A stretch of DNA of 49,058 nt from the NCBI RefSeq assembly GCF_003838195.1, contig NZ_RCBY01000032.1:1-49058 (forward strand). The letters run 5' to 3'. How positions within the stretch are numbered: position 1 is the stretch's first letter; each line of letters begins with the position of its first letter. The notes beneath the pieces were generated by a model that saw only the letters and a program-made list of their open reading frames with translations, had not been told where the DNA came from and did no database searches. This DNA comes from Okeania hirsuta (GTDB lineage Bacteria; Cyanobacteriota; Cyanobacteriia; Cyanobacteriales; Microcoleaceae). The position numbers and the translations under genes are program-made. Shown piece by piece: positions 34,745 through 43,149 of this stretch.

Positions 34745-36115
34745 CTATACACCAACAAATACATCATAAAAGTATCGCCTGTATAAGTCACAACTAGGCA
34801 TAACTAAATTATCTTCTAATTGTACAACCAAGCCCATACTTTTTAACTTAAATGCCAGTACCTGTTTTAACTCTACAGGAGTTATAGCTCGCAATACCTG
34901 TTCAAAAGCTGTTTTAAGTTCTGGATATTGTTGCAGATTTTGTAAATGTTGATGCAAATGGTTACTATAAATACCTGTGTCTGTAGCTGCTGTTTTGATT
35001 AAGCTTTCTAAACTGGCATGATGACATTTAATATGATAAAAAGTAGTATTAATTAGATAGGGATGACCACCCACTAATCGCATTAATTGATTTTGTTCTT
35101 GTGGTAATAGCTCTATTTGATAACGATGTGCTAATTCCTGGATTTGTTCGAGAGTAAATGGGGATAAATCTATAGCTATTCCCATATTAAAAGGTGATTT
35201 ATTAATATTCATTGCAATATAAACTTCTGTGGATTTTACTAAAACTATCCGCAGTTTTTGCCAGAGTTTAACTTCCTTTGTTTCTCCATACCAAGAATGC
35301 AGCATTGACAGAAAATCATTAGCTATTTCTGGAGACTGAAAAATATAATCTACTTCATCTATTGCTAAAACTATAGGATCATCTATGATAGAAAGCAAAT
35401 AATCTTGAAAATATAAAGTGCAGCTTTCTATACTACCAATATCTTCGTCCCAATATTCATTCAATTTAGATTCTAGCTGTAATTTTCTTGTTACACTAGC
35501 ACAAAACCATCTTAAAAACTTATTGATATCTTTGATAACTGTACTATCAACTCTTCGTAAACTTAATCGTACTGTCTGATATTGTTGTTTGATAGCATAA
35601 CCAATAGTTCTCATTAATAGAGAAGTTTTTCCCATTTGTCTGGGTGCTTTTATACGCAGAAATGATCCTGGTTTATTAATTTCTGAATAACAGATTAATT
35701 GTTCCTTACGTTCTATATAATATGGAGAACCCATAGGGATTCTACCATCTAGTAATTTACAATCATTAATTTCGGAAATTTCTGAATATTGGATTATATT
35801 TGTATTAATTAAGCTGGTTTGTGCAGCTTGCTTTCTATTTGCTTGATAAATCAATAGTTGTCTTTCTAATACAGAAAGGCAGTTAGTTTTGCTAATTCTT
35901 TCTTTGAGAATATTACTTAGTAACTTCCATAATTTAGGAGCCACATTTTGGCTAATATAATCTCGAGAGTAATCTGATTTGGAGGCTATTTGACTATAGG
36001 TTTTTCCAGACAAAGATAGTCGTAGAACTTCTCTTTCAATGTCTGACAGAGATTTACCTGTTTTAGCTGTTACTAACTGTTCAGTAAATAATGATATTGA
36101 TTCGATGGCTGTCAT
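34745..36115 (-). CDS. HTH plus AAA-like ATPase protein
   Basis: 456 residues. Residues 1-80 hold a LuxR/sigma-like helix-turn-helix (LSDIEREVLRLSLSGKTYSQ), as in the N-terminal vMAP-type domains of cyanobacterial effector proteins. Residues 130-440 are an AAA-35-type ATPase: Walker A in APRQMGKTSL near 153 and Walker B in LAIDEVDYIF near 246, with a sensor-like VKSTEVYIAMN. Such proteins are thought to act as signal-dependent ATPases in conflict or regulatory systems; no effector domain is fused here. The neighbour 34180-34674 may be its partner. Start at 36115 is ATG, close to the HTH. Confidence 0.83.
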   Translation of the reverse strand: MTAIESISLFTEQLVTAKTGKSLSDIEREVLRLSLSGKTYSQIASKSDYSRDYISQNVAPKLWKLLSNILKERISKTNCLSVLERQLLIYQANRKQAAQTSLINTNIIQYSEISEINDCKLLDGRIPMGSPYYIERKEQLICYSEINKPGSFLRIKAPRQMGKTSLLMRTIGYAIKQQYQTVRLSLRRVDSTVIKDINKFLRWFCASVTRKLQLESKLNEYWDEDIGSIESCTLYFQDYLLSIIDDPIVLAIDEVDYIFQSPEIANDFLSMLHSWYGETKEVKLWQKLRIVLVKSTEVYIAMNINKSPFNMGIAIDLSPFTLEQIQELAHRYQIELLPQEQNQLMRLVGGHPYLINTTFYHIKCHHASLESLIKTAATDTGIYSNHLHQHLQNLQQYPELKTAFEQVLRAITPVELKQVLAFKLKSMGLVVQLEDNLVMPSCDLYRRYFYDVFVGV

Positions 36116-36279
36116 GCTGACTCTGACCCTCCACTTGATGAGGGTATAGAGTGATTTTCCTAAAAATAATCAGAATTCATTTATGATCATAATTATAACA
36201 TACTATTTCTTCTCTCACGCTTTTTAATTTACACTTTTACACACAAAAATATAATTATAGCAGTCATAAATAAGTTATG

Positions 36280-36383
36280 ATACCATTTCTCTGTAATAAT
36301 GCGCTTAATAATTCTTACCCAAACCTGAATTTTACTAATAGCTTTTACCTTTTATTAAGGGCAACTTCATGGAGAAATGGTAT
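36280..36383. mobile_element. short element with 12-bp inverted ends
   Basis: ATACCATTTCTC at 36280-36291 and GAGAAATGGTAT at 36372-36383 are perfect reverse complements 80 bp apart. No ORF. A degenerate further CTCATACCA occurs near 36528. Confidence 0.55.
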
Positions 36384-36602
36384 GAGATAGATATTGTCTC
36401 CTCTACTCGGTTATCATCTTCATCAGTGTCATCAATTATTCGGTGATTGGTATGGATATTTTGAAAATAGTTTTGATTTTTTGTATATACAGCAATTGCC
36501 ATTACTACTCTTGACTTATGGAATATCTCATACCAAATTCACGCATTTGATGATATTTTGTTAATACTAATCAAGTTCTAGTTCCTTAAAAAACTAATTG
36601 AA

Positions 36603-36637
36603 TAAAAAAAGTTTCCAAATTTTTAATTTTTGGAAAC
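36603..36637 (-). terminator. intrinsic terminator, minus strand
   Basis: GTTTCCAAA (36611-36619) pairs with TTTGGAAAC (36629-36637). Read on the minus strand, the hairpin is followed directly by a run of seven T (36604-36610). It is about 80 bp downstream of the minus-strand ORF 36718-36951, the only candidate gene it could serve. Confidence 0.7.
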
Positions 36638-36717
36638 CCTTATACTTATTAATATTTGATTAATATTTGTACCATTGCCAGTTTTTTCAAACAAGCGGAT
36701 CGATACAGATATTATGT

Positions 36718-36951
36718 TTACAAAGAGCTAGAAACTACCCAAACCTTTGATGTAAATGATTTTGATCTTGATGGTTCAAGACCCATGTTTGCTACTTTAG
36801 CTACAACTTTTACTTCCTGTATATTTCGGAAATATCCTTTTCTCTTGGTTTTAACTATATGTTTTTTCCAAATACTTTCTTGATTAATTTGAGCTAAATT
36901 TTTCATATTTTTTATTGAAGATAGAGTATCTTTTATTTCTAGAGAAAGCAT
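36718..36951 (-). CDS. possible small protein of unknown function
   Basis: 77 residues from the ATG at 36951 (frame open to a TTG at 36969). Sequence is basic in the middle (IWKKHIVKTKRKGYF) and ends TSKVWVVSSSL. No family or signal recognised and no clear ribosome site. The reason to keep it is the good terminator just downstream on the same strand. An overlapping plus-strand frame (36656-36883) exists but has no such support. Confidence 0.35.
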   Translation of the reverse strand: MLSLEIKDTLSSIKNMKNLAQINQESIWKKHIVKTKRKGYFRNIQEVKVVAKVANMGLEPSRSKSFTSKVWVVSSSL

Positions 36952-37137
36952 TGATTTTTTCTTATTCAATTATGCCAATTACTGCTCAAGATGAAAATAT
37001 ATAAAAGTTGATATCTTCGATTTTTTAAGATACTTTATACCTTCATTAAATCTTTAAAAAAATCTCTATAATTTTACAGACTCTTTACATAGCATGGTTG
37101 CTTTGATTCGTAAAATTACTGATTATTTTTATTTCAC

Positions 37138-37256
37138 AAAAATGTTAATTTGTCAATATATAAAAGTTGATAATATTTAATACTTTTAGCTCTACAATAT
37201 TTAGATTGCAGTATCTAATCATAAAAATGTTAATTTGTCAATATATAAAAGTTGAT
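37138..37256. repeat. 33-bp direct repeat pair
   Basis: The sequence AAAAATGTTAATTTGTCAAT followed by ATATAAAAGTTGAT occurs at about 37138-37171 and 37223-37256. The last 15 bases appear once more near 37000. It may be a set of binding sites or the edge of a mobile element. Confidence 0.8.
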
Positions 37257-37339
37257 TTATATTGATAATCGTCACTATCCGATAGTATTGTTCAGGTATA
37301 ACAAAGAAAGAGTTGGTCAGGAAATGGACTGTAATGAAA

Positions 37340-37448
37340 TTTACAGCGGTTTTCATTTGGGTAGACCACAGTAGGAACTTTCCATGGAACGTCCCTACAA
37401 AGTTTTGTTTGTGAAGATGTGGTTCATCAATTTGAAAAGCGCTGTAAA
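37340..37448. mobile_element. MITE-like element with TTTACAGC ends, copy 1
   Basis: 109 bp starting TTTACAGCGGTTTTCA and ending TGAAAAGCGCTGTAAA, so the ends are near-perfect inverted repeats. The centre has TAGACCACAGTAGGAACT and TTCCATGGAA. It overlaps an apparent minus-strand ORF (37219-37467) that is therefore not believed. Confidence 0.75.
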
Positions 37449-37563
37449 AAGGGAGATTTTTTCCCACTGTTGCCTTCTGGAGATGTTTTCTGCTATGGAA
37501 GATATTTTGACGATCGCGTAGAATACTGATAGTGGTATCTCAGTTCTACCTATCAATTAAGAA

Positions 37564-37674
37564 TTATAGTAGTTTTTACTTAAGTAGACTACGGTAGGAA
37601 GGTTCCATGGAAGGTCTATACAAAGGTTTTTATTCTTTAGGAGTGCGTTCCATCTTTCTGAAAACTGCTGTAAA
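37564..37674. mobile_element. MITE-like element with TTTACAGC ends, copy 2
   Basis: Same layout as 37340-37448, same orientation: TAGACTACGGTAGGAAGGTT, CCATGGAA, and the right end GAAAACTGCTGTAAA. The left end has diverged. Confidence 0.7.
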
Positions 37675-37816
37675 TGCAAAGCAAAAAACTCTAACATTTA
37701 CATTTGAGCTGTAAATATACTTTTAAGGGAAAGGAAATAGCTAATCTGGCAACAGTGGTAATAGTTTCAGGTTTTTGATCTATAGAAATTTTTTGTACTC
37801 GAAAATACTAATTTTT

Positions 37817-37910
37817 ACAGGACTTACGGAGATACACCATATATAGTATGAGTTAACGGCAGTTAACCCCTACAGGTGGTGTATATTTTCATATTTTGCG
37901 TAAGTCCTGT
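37817..37910. mobile_element. 94-bp MITE-like element with ACAGGACTTACG ends
   Basis: ACAGGACTTACG at 37817-37828 and CGTAAGTCCTGT at 37899-37910 are perfect 12-bp inverted repeats. An inner pair (TACACCA / TGGTGTA) and GTTAACGGCAGTTAAC make it able to fold fully. A solo end-like fragment is near 26428. Confidence 0.85.
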
Positions 37911-38152
37911 TTTATATAAAGGCTATATACAGCAGATTCCATCAGGGGTGAGATACATCCAATAGCGGGCAAGATACCCGCACTGGGAACATTTAATCGT
38001 TAATATCTGTACTTCATATACTTGGAATATGCTGTATTTAACTGATACTAATTTGCTCTGGTTAAGTGGAAAGATTATTAGTATACATATTAACCTTCTT
38101 GTTCAACCTAGAATTAACTTAGTAATAACCGCCATAATTTTAATTTTACTAA

Positions 38153-38185
38153 TTGACAAGCAAGCATAAATCTGATAGCTATAAT
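38153..38185 (+). promoter_or_regulatory. possible sigma-70 promoter of potB
   Basis: TTGACA at 38153-38158 and TATAAT at 38180-38185 match both consensus hexamers, but the 21-bp spacer is longer than the ideal 17. It lies 24 bp before the potB ATG, leaving a short leader. Confidence 0.4.
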
Positions 38186-38208
38186 CTCCTGGTCTTCAAC
38201 TAATTAAT

Positions 38209-39096
38209 ATGTGGCAACCTCATAAAAAACAATCAAAATCAACCATTGAAACTCGGAAATTAACCAATTTACTCATTCTGTTATCTCCCGCAACTATATG
38301 GATCTTAATTTTCTTCATCATCCCTTTAATAATTGTACTTATTTATAGCTTCTTAGAAAGAGGTACTTACGGTGGGGTTGTTTGGCAATTCACCCTAGAT
38401 AATTATCAACAACTAGCTCAAGGAATATACTGGGGAATATTTGGGCGGTCTTTCTTTTTAGCTTTAATTACAACTATTATTTGCTTACTAATTGGCTATC
38501 CTTTAGCATATTTTATTGCTACCCGTAGACCACCTTGGCGTAATGTCTTACTAATGCTAATAATCATCCCTTTTTGGACGAATTTTTTAGTTCGTACTTA
38601 TGCTTGGATTGTATTACTTCGTACCGAAGGAGTATTTAATATTGCTCTACAAAGTTTACAGCTAATAAATGAACCTTTGACTCTTCTTTTCACCCCATTT
38701 GCTGTAATTATTGGCTTAGTTTATGGTTATTTACCATTTATGATTTTACCCTTGTATGTCACAATTGAACGTTTTAATTTTTCTTTGTTAGAAGCTGCTC
38801 AAGATTTGGGAGCAAATGATTTACGAACTTTTTTTCGTGTAGTTTTACCATTGACAATCAAAGGAATAGTTGCTGGTTCGTTACTCGTTTTTATTCCAGC
38901 ATTTGGTGCTTTTATTACTCCTGATATTTTAGGCGGTGCCAAAACTATGATGGTGGGAAATCTCATTCAAAATCAGTTTATTAAAGCGAGAAATTGGCCG
39001 TTTGGTTCGGCATTATCAATTTTATTAATGGTAATCGTATTAATCCCAGTTATTATATATTTCCGGATTTCAGAAGACAAAAAAATTTCACTTTAA
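38209..39096 (+). CDS. potB: polyamine ABC transporter permease PotB
   Basis: 295 residues, six membrane helices. It starts with a basic cytoplasmic segment, then LLILLSPATIWILIFFIIP. The cytoplasmic EAA loop (EAAQDLGANDLRTFFRVVLP) that contacts the ATPase is intact near residues 193-212. It should form the inner-membrane channel with PotC for spermidine/putrescine uptake. potC follows 8 bp downstream, so the two are co-transcribed. Note potA is not upstream as in the E. coli order but lies 5.5 kb downstream. Confidence 0.9.
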   Translation: MWQPHKKQSKSTIETRKLTNLLILLSPATIWILIFFIIPLIIVLIYSFLERGTYGGVVWQFTLDNYQQLAQGIYWGIFGRSFFLALITTIICLLIGYPLAYFIATRRPPWRNVLLMLIIIPFWTNFLVRTYAWIVLLRTEGVFNIALQSLQLINEPLTLLFTPFAVIIGLVYGYLPFMILPLYVTIERFNFSLLEAAQDLGANDLRTFFRVVLPLTIKGIVAGSLLVFIPAFGAFITPDILGGAKTMMVGNLIQNQFIKARNWPFGSALSILLMVIVLIPVIIYFRISEDKKISL

Positions 39097-39104
39097 AAGC
39101 TAGA

Positions 39105-40013
39105 ATGAAACAATTAGATTTACTCATTCGTTCTCTTGGTAAGTTTGGGTTATGGCTAAATGCTGCTCTGGGTTTTGCCTTTCTCTATTTACCAATTTTT
39201 ATATTAGTAATTTACTCTTTTAATAATTCTCGTTTTAATGCTATTTGGCGAGGCTTCACTTTAGATTGGTATCGGAATTTATTACAAGGAGCAACTAATG
39301 ACACTATTACAGATGTGATGATTTGGGAAGCTTTAAAAAACAGTCTTTTCGTAGCAGTAATTTCGACAATCATCGCCACAATTTTTGGTACTATGATTGC
39401 CTTAGCATTAGAACGTTTTCGTTTTCCCGGACGGACTGTATTGGAGGCAATACTTTTTCTACCAATCATTATTCCAGAAATTACTATAGGACTTTCTTTA
39501 TTAGTTTTCTTTTCTCTAAGTTTTCAACTAATAGAAAATTTTTTAGGCATTCGTCTAGTGCTAGGTTTACCGACAGTAATTATTGGTCATATAGCATTTT
39601 GTATCTCTTTTGTTGTGGTAACTGTGAGAGCGCGGGTAGCTGAACTTGACCCAGCTTTAGAGGAAGCAGCTTTAGACTTAGGTGCTAATGAATGGCGAAC
39701 TTTTTTTCGTATTACTTTACCTTTGATTTGGCCGGGAATTTTTAGTGCTGCTTTATTAGCTTTTACTTTGTCACTAGATGATTTTGTGATAACTTTTTTT
39801 ACTGCAGGAGTAGGTTCGACGACATTACCATTATTTGTTTATGGTATGATTAAATTTTCCGTAACACCAGCAATTAATGCTATATCTACTTTGATGTTAA
39901 TAGCTTCTTTGATGTTGGTAATATCTGTCCTTTTTCTTGAGGAATTAGGGAATCAAAAAAAACACCTAATATTCAATCCAGTTAAATACTTATTATATGA
40001 GATGGGGAGGTAG
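39105..40013 (+). CDS. potC: polyamine ABC transporter permease PotC
   Basis: About 302 residues from the ATG at 39105; the frame is open from 38994, but that part overlaps potB and adds a non-homologous tail. Six membrane helices; EAA loop EAALDLGANEWRTFFRITLP intact. The last 44 codons (from STLMLIASLMLVISVLF) lie inside the first of three tandem copies of a 157-173-bp unit, so the stop and C-terminus (KYLLYEMGR) are repeated twice more downstream without the rest of the gene. The true C-terminus may have been longer or different before the amplification. Confidence 0.9.
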   Translation: MKQLDLLIRSLGKFGLWLNAALGFAFLYLPIFILVIYSFNNSRFNAIWRGFTLDWYRNLLQGATNDTITDVMIWEALKNSLFVAVISTIIATIFGTMIALALERFRFPGRTVLEAILFLPIIIPEITIGLSLLVFFSLSFQLIENFLGIRLVLGLPTVIIGHIAFCISFVVVTVRARVAELDPALEEAALDLGANEWRTFFRITLPLIWPGIFSAALLAFTLSLDDFVITFFTAGVGSTTLPLFVYGMIKFSVTPAINAISTLMLIASLMLVISVLFLEELGNQKKHLIFNPVKYLLYEMGR

Positions 40014-40381
40014 AGAGATGGGGAGATGAGGGGATGGGGAAATTTAATAATGGGATATCTACTTTGATGTTAATAGCTTCTTTGATGTTGGTAATATCTG
40101 CCCTTTTTCTTGAGGAATTAGGGAATCAAAAAAAACACCTAATATTCAATCCAGTTAAATACTTATTATATGAGATGGGGAGGTAGAGAGATGGGGAGAT
40201 TTAATAATGCTATATCTACTTTGATGTTAATAGCTTCTTTGATGTTGGTAATATCTGTCCTTTTTCTTGAGGAATTAGGGAATCAAAAAAACACCTAATA
40301 TTCAATCCAGTTAAATACTTATTATATGAGATGGGGAGGTAGGAAGATGGGGAGATTAGGGGATGGAGAAATTTAATAATG
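39882..40381. repeat. three tandem copies of the 3' end of potC
   Basis: Units start at 39882, 40055 and 40212 (ATATCTACTTTGATGTTAAT). They are nearly identical; differences are lengths of the GGGGAGAT tail, one A less in the A-run of copy 3, and TGTCC/TGCCC. Only copy 1 is joined to the gene. The tail of each unit is a GATGGGGAG simple repeat, a likely slippage or recombination point. Confidence 0.97.
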
Positions 40382-40836
40382 AAGTGTGGATAGAATTATA
40401 AACATATACTGTATAATACCAATTTAGAAAAAGAATGTTACAAATAATTTGGGGGATTAAAAGACAAGTGCAGGAAAAGCCCTTTTGACTAAAAAGATAA
40501 ATTCAGACCTAATAAATGATATAAAAGCTATTCGTTATGACTCCTGACACCTGACTCCTGACTCCTAAGAAATAACCTAACTATTTGTGGCAAAAATTTA
40601 TCAAATTGGTATAATACCAATTCCCAAAAATAATGCTATACTTCCGATGCAACTTCAGTTATTAAGTAATAATAGTGGTTCAATAATTTTTGTAAGGATT
40701 ATTGGCATTAAGCCAAAATATATTATGTTTTTGAACCCTACTCCCTACTCCCTACTCTCAAGGAGATGTAGCAAGAATGCCTGAGATTTGGTCTAACCGG
40801 ATTCTATATAAAATGATTAAATAAATATCTGTAAAT
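40014..40836. other. spacer between potC and potD
   Basis: After the tandem copies (to 40381) there is AT-rich DNA with TGACTCCTGACACC-type simple repeat near 40536-40570 and CTACTCCCTACTCCC near 40740. No gene is believed here. TATATAAAAT near 40806 may be part of the potD promoter. Confidence 0.6.
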
Positions 40837-41913
40837 ATGAAAAAACTGATGACTTTTCTGCTGCTATTTACTATGGCTGTAATTTTACCAATTGGTTGTA
40901 GCAATAATAGCCCTAATACTTCAGAAATTAGCAATAATAACATCCTGAGTATTTATAATTGGTCAACATATATTGCTCCTGAAGTAATTACTGAATTTGA
41001 AAATAAATTTAATGTCAAAATTCAATACGATACCTACGAAAGTAATGAAGACCTCTATGCCAAAATCAAGCCAGGAAATCCTGGTTATGATGTAGCTTTT
41101 CCGGCTGATTATATGGTAAAAATTCTGGTAGCTGAAGGATTGCTAGAAGAACTGAATCAGGAAAATATTCCTAATATTAAAAATCTCAATGAAAAATTTA
41201 TTAATCCTCCTTACGACCCTGGAAATAAATATAGTATGGCTTACCAATGGGGCACAATGGGAATAGGCTATAACATCAAAGCTACTGAAGGTGAAATTAA
41301 TAGTTGGTCAACTATGTTTGACCCTAAATTTAAAGGCAGAGTTGCTCTATTAGATGATATGCGAAGTAGCTTTTCAATTGCCTTAATTTCCCTTGGTTAT
41401 GACCCCAATACAACTAACCCTAAAGAAATTAATGAAGCTAGAGATTTTCTAATTAAAAATAAAGAGGCGATCGCTGCTTTTGCGCCCGACACAGGTCAAA
41501 ATTTATTAGACCAAGGAGAAGTAGATTTAACCTGTGAATGGAGCGGAGATATTTTTCAGATTATGAAAGAAAATCCCAACCTTCGTTACGCTATTCCCAA
41601 AGAAGGAAGTATTCTCTTAACTGATAATATGGTTATTCTTAAAGGAAGTAATAATAAAGAGCTTGCAGAAAAATTTATTAACTTCATTCTCGAACCAGAA
41701 ATAGGGGCAAAAATTTCCAATTTCATTAAGTACGCGACCCCAAACCAAACTGCAAAAGATTTAGGTTTAATCGAAGCTGCTGATTTGAATAATCCTACCA
41801 TTTATCCCCCACCAGAATTATTTGCAAAACTTGATTATATTCAAGATGTTGGTCAAGCCACAATTCTATATGATGAAGCTTGGACAGAAGTTAAATTAGG
41901 AGTTGGTACTTAG
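40837..41913 (+). CDS. potD: polyamine-binding lipoprotein PotD
   Basis: 358 residues. Lipoprotein signal MKKLMTFLLLFTMAVILPIGC with lipobox Cys near 21. The mature part is a PotD/PotF-type periplasmic binding protein: SIYNWSTYIAPEVITEFENK, PADYMVKILVAEGLLEEL, YQWGTMGIGYN, EGSILLTDNMVI. It catches spermidine or putrescine in the periplasm and hands it to PotBC. It follows potC after an 820-bp repeat-filled gap, so it may have its own promoter. A second binding protein of this type is encoded at 46617-47768. Confidence 0.92.
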   Translation: MKKLMTFLLLFTMAVILPIGCSNNSPNTSEISNNNILSIYNWSTYIAPEVITEFENKFNVKIQYDTYESNEDLYAKIKPGNPGYDVAFPADYMVKILVAEGLLEELNQENIPNIKNLNEKFINPPYDPGNKYSMAYQWGTMGIGYNIKATEGEINSWSTMFDPKFKGRVALLDDMRSSFSIALISLGYDPNTTNPKEINEARDFLIKNKEAIAAFAPDTGQNLLDQGEVDLTCEWSGDIFQIMKENPNLRYAIPKEGSILLTDNMVILKGSNNKELAEKFINFILEPEIGAKISNFIKYATPNQTAKDLGLIEAADLNNPTIYPPPELFAKLDYIQDVGQATILYDEAWTEVKLGVGT

Positions 41914-42028
41914 TAATTTTTAGCTCAACTTTAGAGAGAGATTTATATTAAAAATAGCAGGGAATAGGGAATAGGGAACAGGGAACAGGGAACAGTAGGA
42001 AAAACATTTCCCTGTCTAAAAAATTATG

Positions 42029-42247
42029 TAAGCATTTCCTCCGGAATGCTGCGCAAACAGCAGTCAGCTATCAGCTATCAGCTTTATTACCTTTAAAGAA
42101 GAAAAAAGCAATTTTATCAAAGCTTCAGAGTACGAATCTTTAGGTTAAGAATGTAGTAGAAATTAAACGAATACTTGCTTTATTCATTAAAAGTCTGTTT
42201 GTGCAACATGGCCTAAGAATAGCTGACCGCTAATAGCTGAATGCTTA
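42029..42247. mobile_element. MITE-like element, copy 2
   Basis: 219 bp from TAAGCATTTCCTCCGGAATG to GCTGAATGCTTA, matching the ends of 29624-29820. Both copies carry CAGCTATCAGCT words. The middle differs. Confidence 0.75.
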
Positions 42248-42344
42248 CAAAATTATTATCAAAATAATTGGATCTAAAACCCCGCTTTTTAAGGCGAAAT
42301 ATTTTTGGAGGGAGGCTTAAATCCCCGTTACAAAAATAACTTCT

Positions 42345-42372
42345 GTAGGAGCGAATGGCCATTCGCTCCTAC
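42345..42372. repeat. 28-nt perfect palindrome
   Basis: Half-site GTAGGAGCGAATGG followed directly by its reverse complement. It resembles the GTAGGGGCGAAC-type palindromes spread through cyanobacterial genomes; a decayed relative (GTAAACGGCCGTTTGCCCCT) is at 47984-48005. Confidence 0.9.
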
Positions 42373-42701
42373 TGACTTCTGACTTCTGACTTCGTTAACA
42401 ATCTATGTCCTAACCTATCTATTTATTGCTATAAATTTGTGTTCCCGTAGCGTTGCGCCAGCAAAACAAAAATCCCCCGTTATAATCTTTGATTTGACCA
42501 AAAAATTTGGGTAGTTACGCCTCCTCTTTTAAGAGGATAAAAAAAAGAAGATTCCGTATTTCCTTGCCTCCTTATTGCAGAGGTACTGATAACTGATAAC
42601 TGATAATTGAAATGACGGTGGGAGTGTCAAATAACTTTCTCTCTGTTCCAGTCCTGTTATTAACAAAAATCAGGTACTAAACCCTACTTTAATTATAGAT
42701 A

Positions 42702-43096
42702 TATAGCGTTTCTCAAATTAGTGCGATACAGTTGTTTTTCTTTGTTTCTATCCCCTGTTTCCCGAATTACTACTCCCTAAGCTGTTGTGTATTTAAACCA
42801 CTTATATCATCTCCGGTTGAATAGTTATAAATAAACGACAGAGGAGTCAGTCCTCAGGAGTCAGGAGAACAGAAAGAAGGAAGAAGCAAGAAAAAAGAGA
42901 AAGTTTTTTTTATCACTAATTATCCGGACATAATATTATTTGTTGTGTACCTAATTAAAAGTACAACCCCCTATTACTTCTGACTTCTGACTTCTAACTT
43001 CTGACTTGCTAAGGCGCATTTTAAATGCGTCTTAGCCTACTCCCTACTCCCTAAAAAAAAGGAATTTTGTACCTCACGCTTCTTGGGAATTATATA
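42702..43096. mobile_element. element with TATAGCG...GATACA ends, enlarged
   Basis: The left end TATAGCGTTTCTCAAATTAG and right end TGTACCTCACGCTTC...AATTATA are imperfect inverted repeats of about 27-29 bp. The same ends, 127 bp apart, occur at 48298-48424. Here the inside is about 395 bp and contains dispersed repeat copy 2, suggesting one element inside another. Confidence 0.55.
42898..42936 (+). repeat. dispersed repeat family, copy 2 of 4
   Basis: Same as 34121-34157 (AGAAAG, T-run, ATCACTAATTATCCGGACAT, AATAT) with a longer T-run. Confidence 0.75.
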
Positions 43097-43149
43097 GCAA
43101 TGATATAATTGAGTAGTTCAATAACTATATTTATGAAGGCAAAACTATA

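Larger units (their letters stand above)
36116..38208. other. 2.1-kb spacer with mobile repeat elements
   Basis: Mostly non-coding and AT-rich. It holds a 12-bp inverted repeat pair (36280-36383), a minus-strand terminator with a small ORF above it (36603-36951), a 33-bp direct repeat, two copies of a 110-bp MITE-like element, a third MITE with 12-bp ends, and the likely promoter of potB. Confidence 0.7.
41914..43149. other. 1.2-kb spacer with repeat elements
   Basis: No gene. Contents: GGGAACA/GGGAATA words (41960-41995), MITE-like copy 2 (42029-42247), a 28-nt palindrome (42345-42372), TTCTGACTTC words (42373-42395 and 42965-43005), and a long element with TATAGCG ends (42702-43096) that encloses dispersed repeat copy 2. 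Confidence 0.7.

Noticed and set aside
34745-36115. STAND-type anti-phage ATPase
   Set aside because: There is no effector or repeat sensor domain; HTH plus AAA-35 architecture is common in cyanobacteria, so a defence role is not supported here.
37219-37467. Minus-strand ORF of 82 codons
   Set aside because: Covers the inverted-repeat element at 37340-37448, which explains the sequence better.
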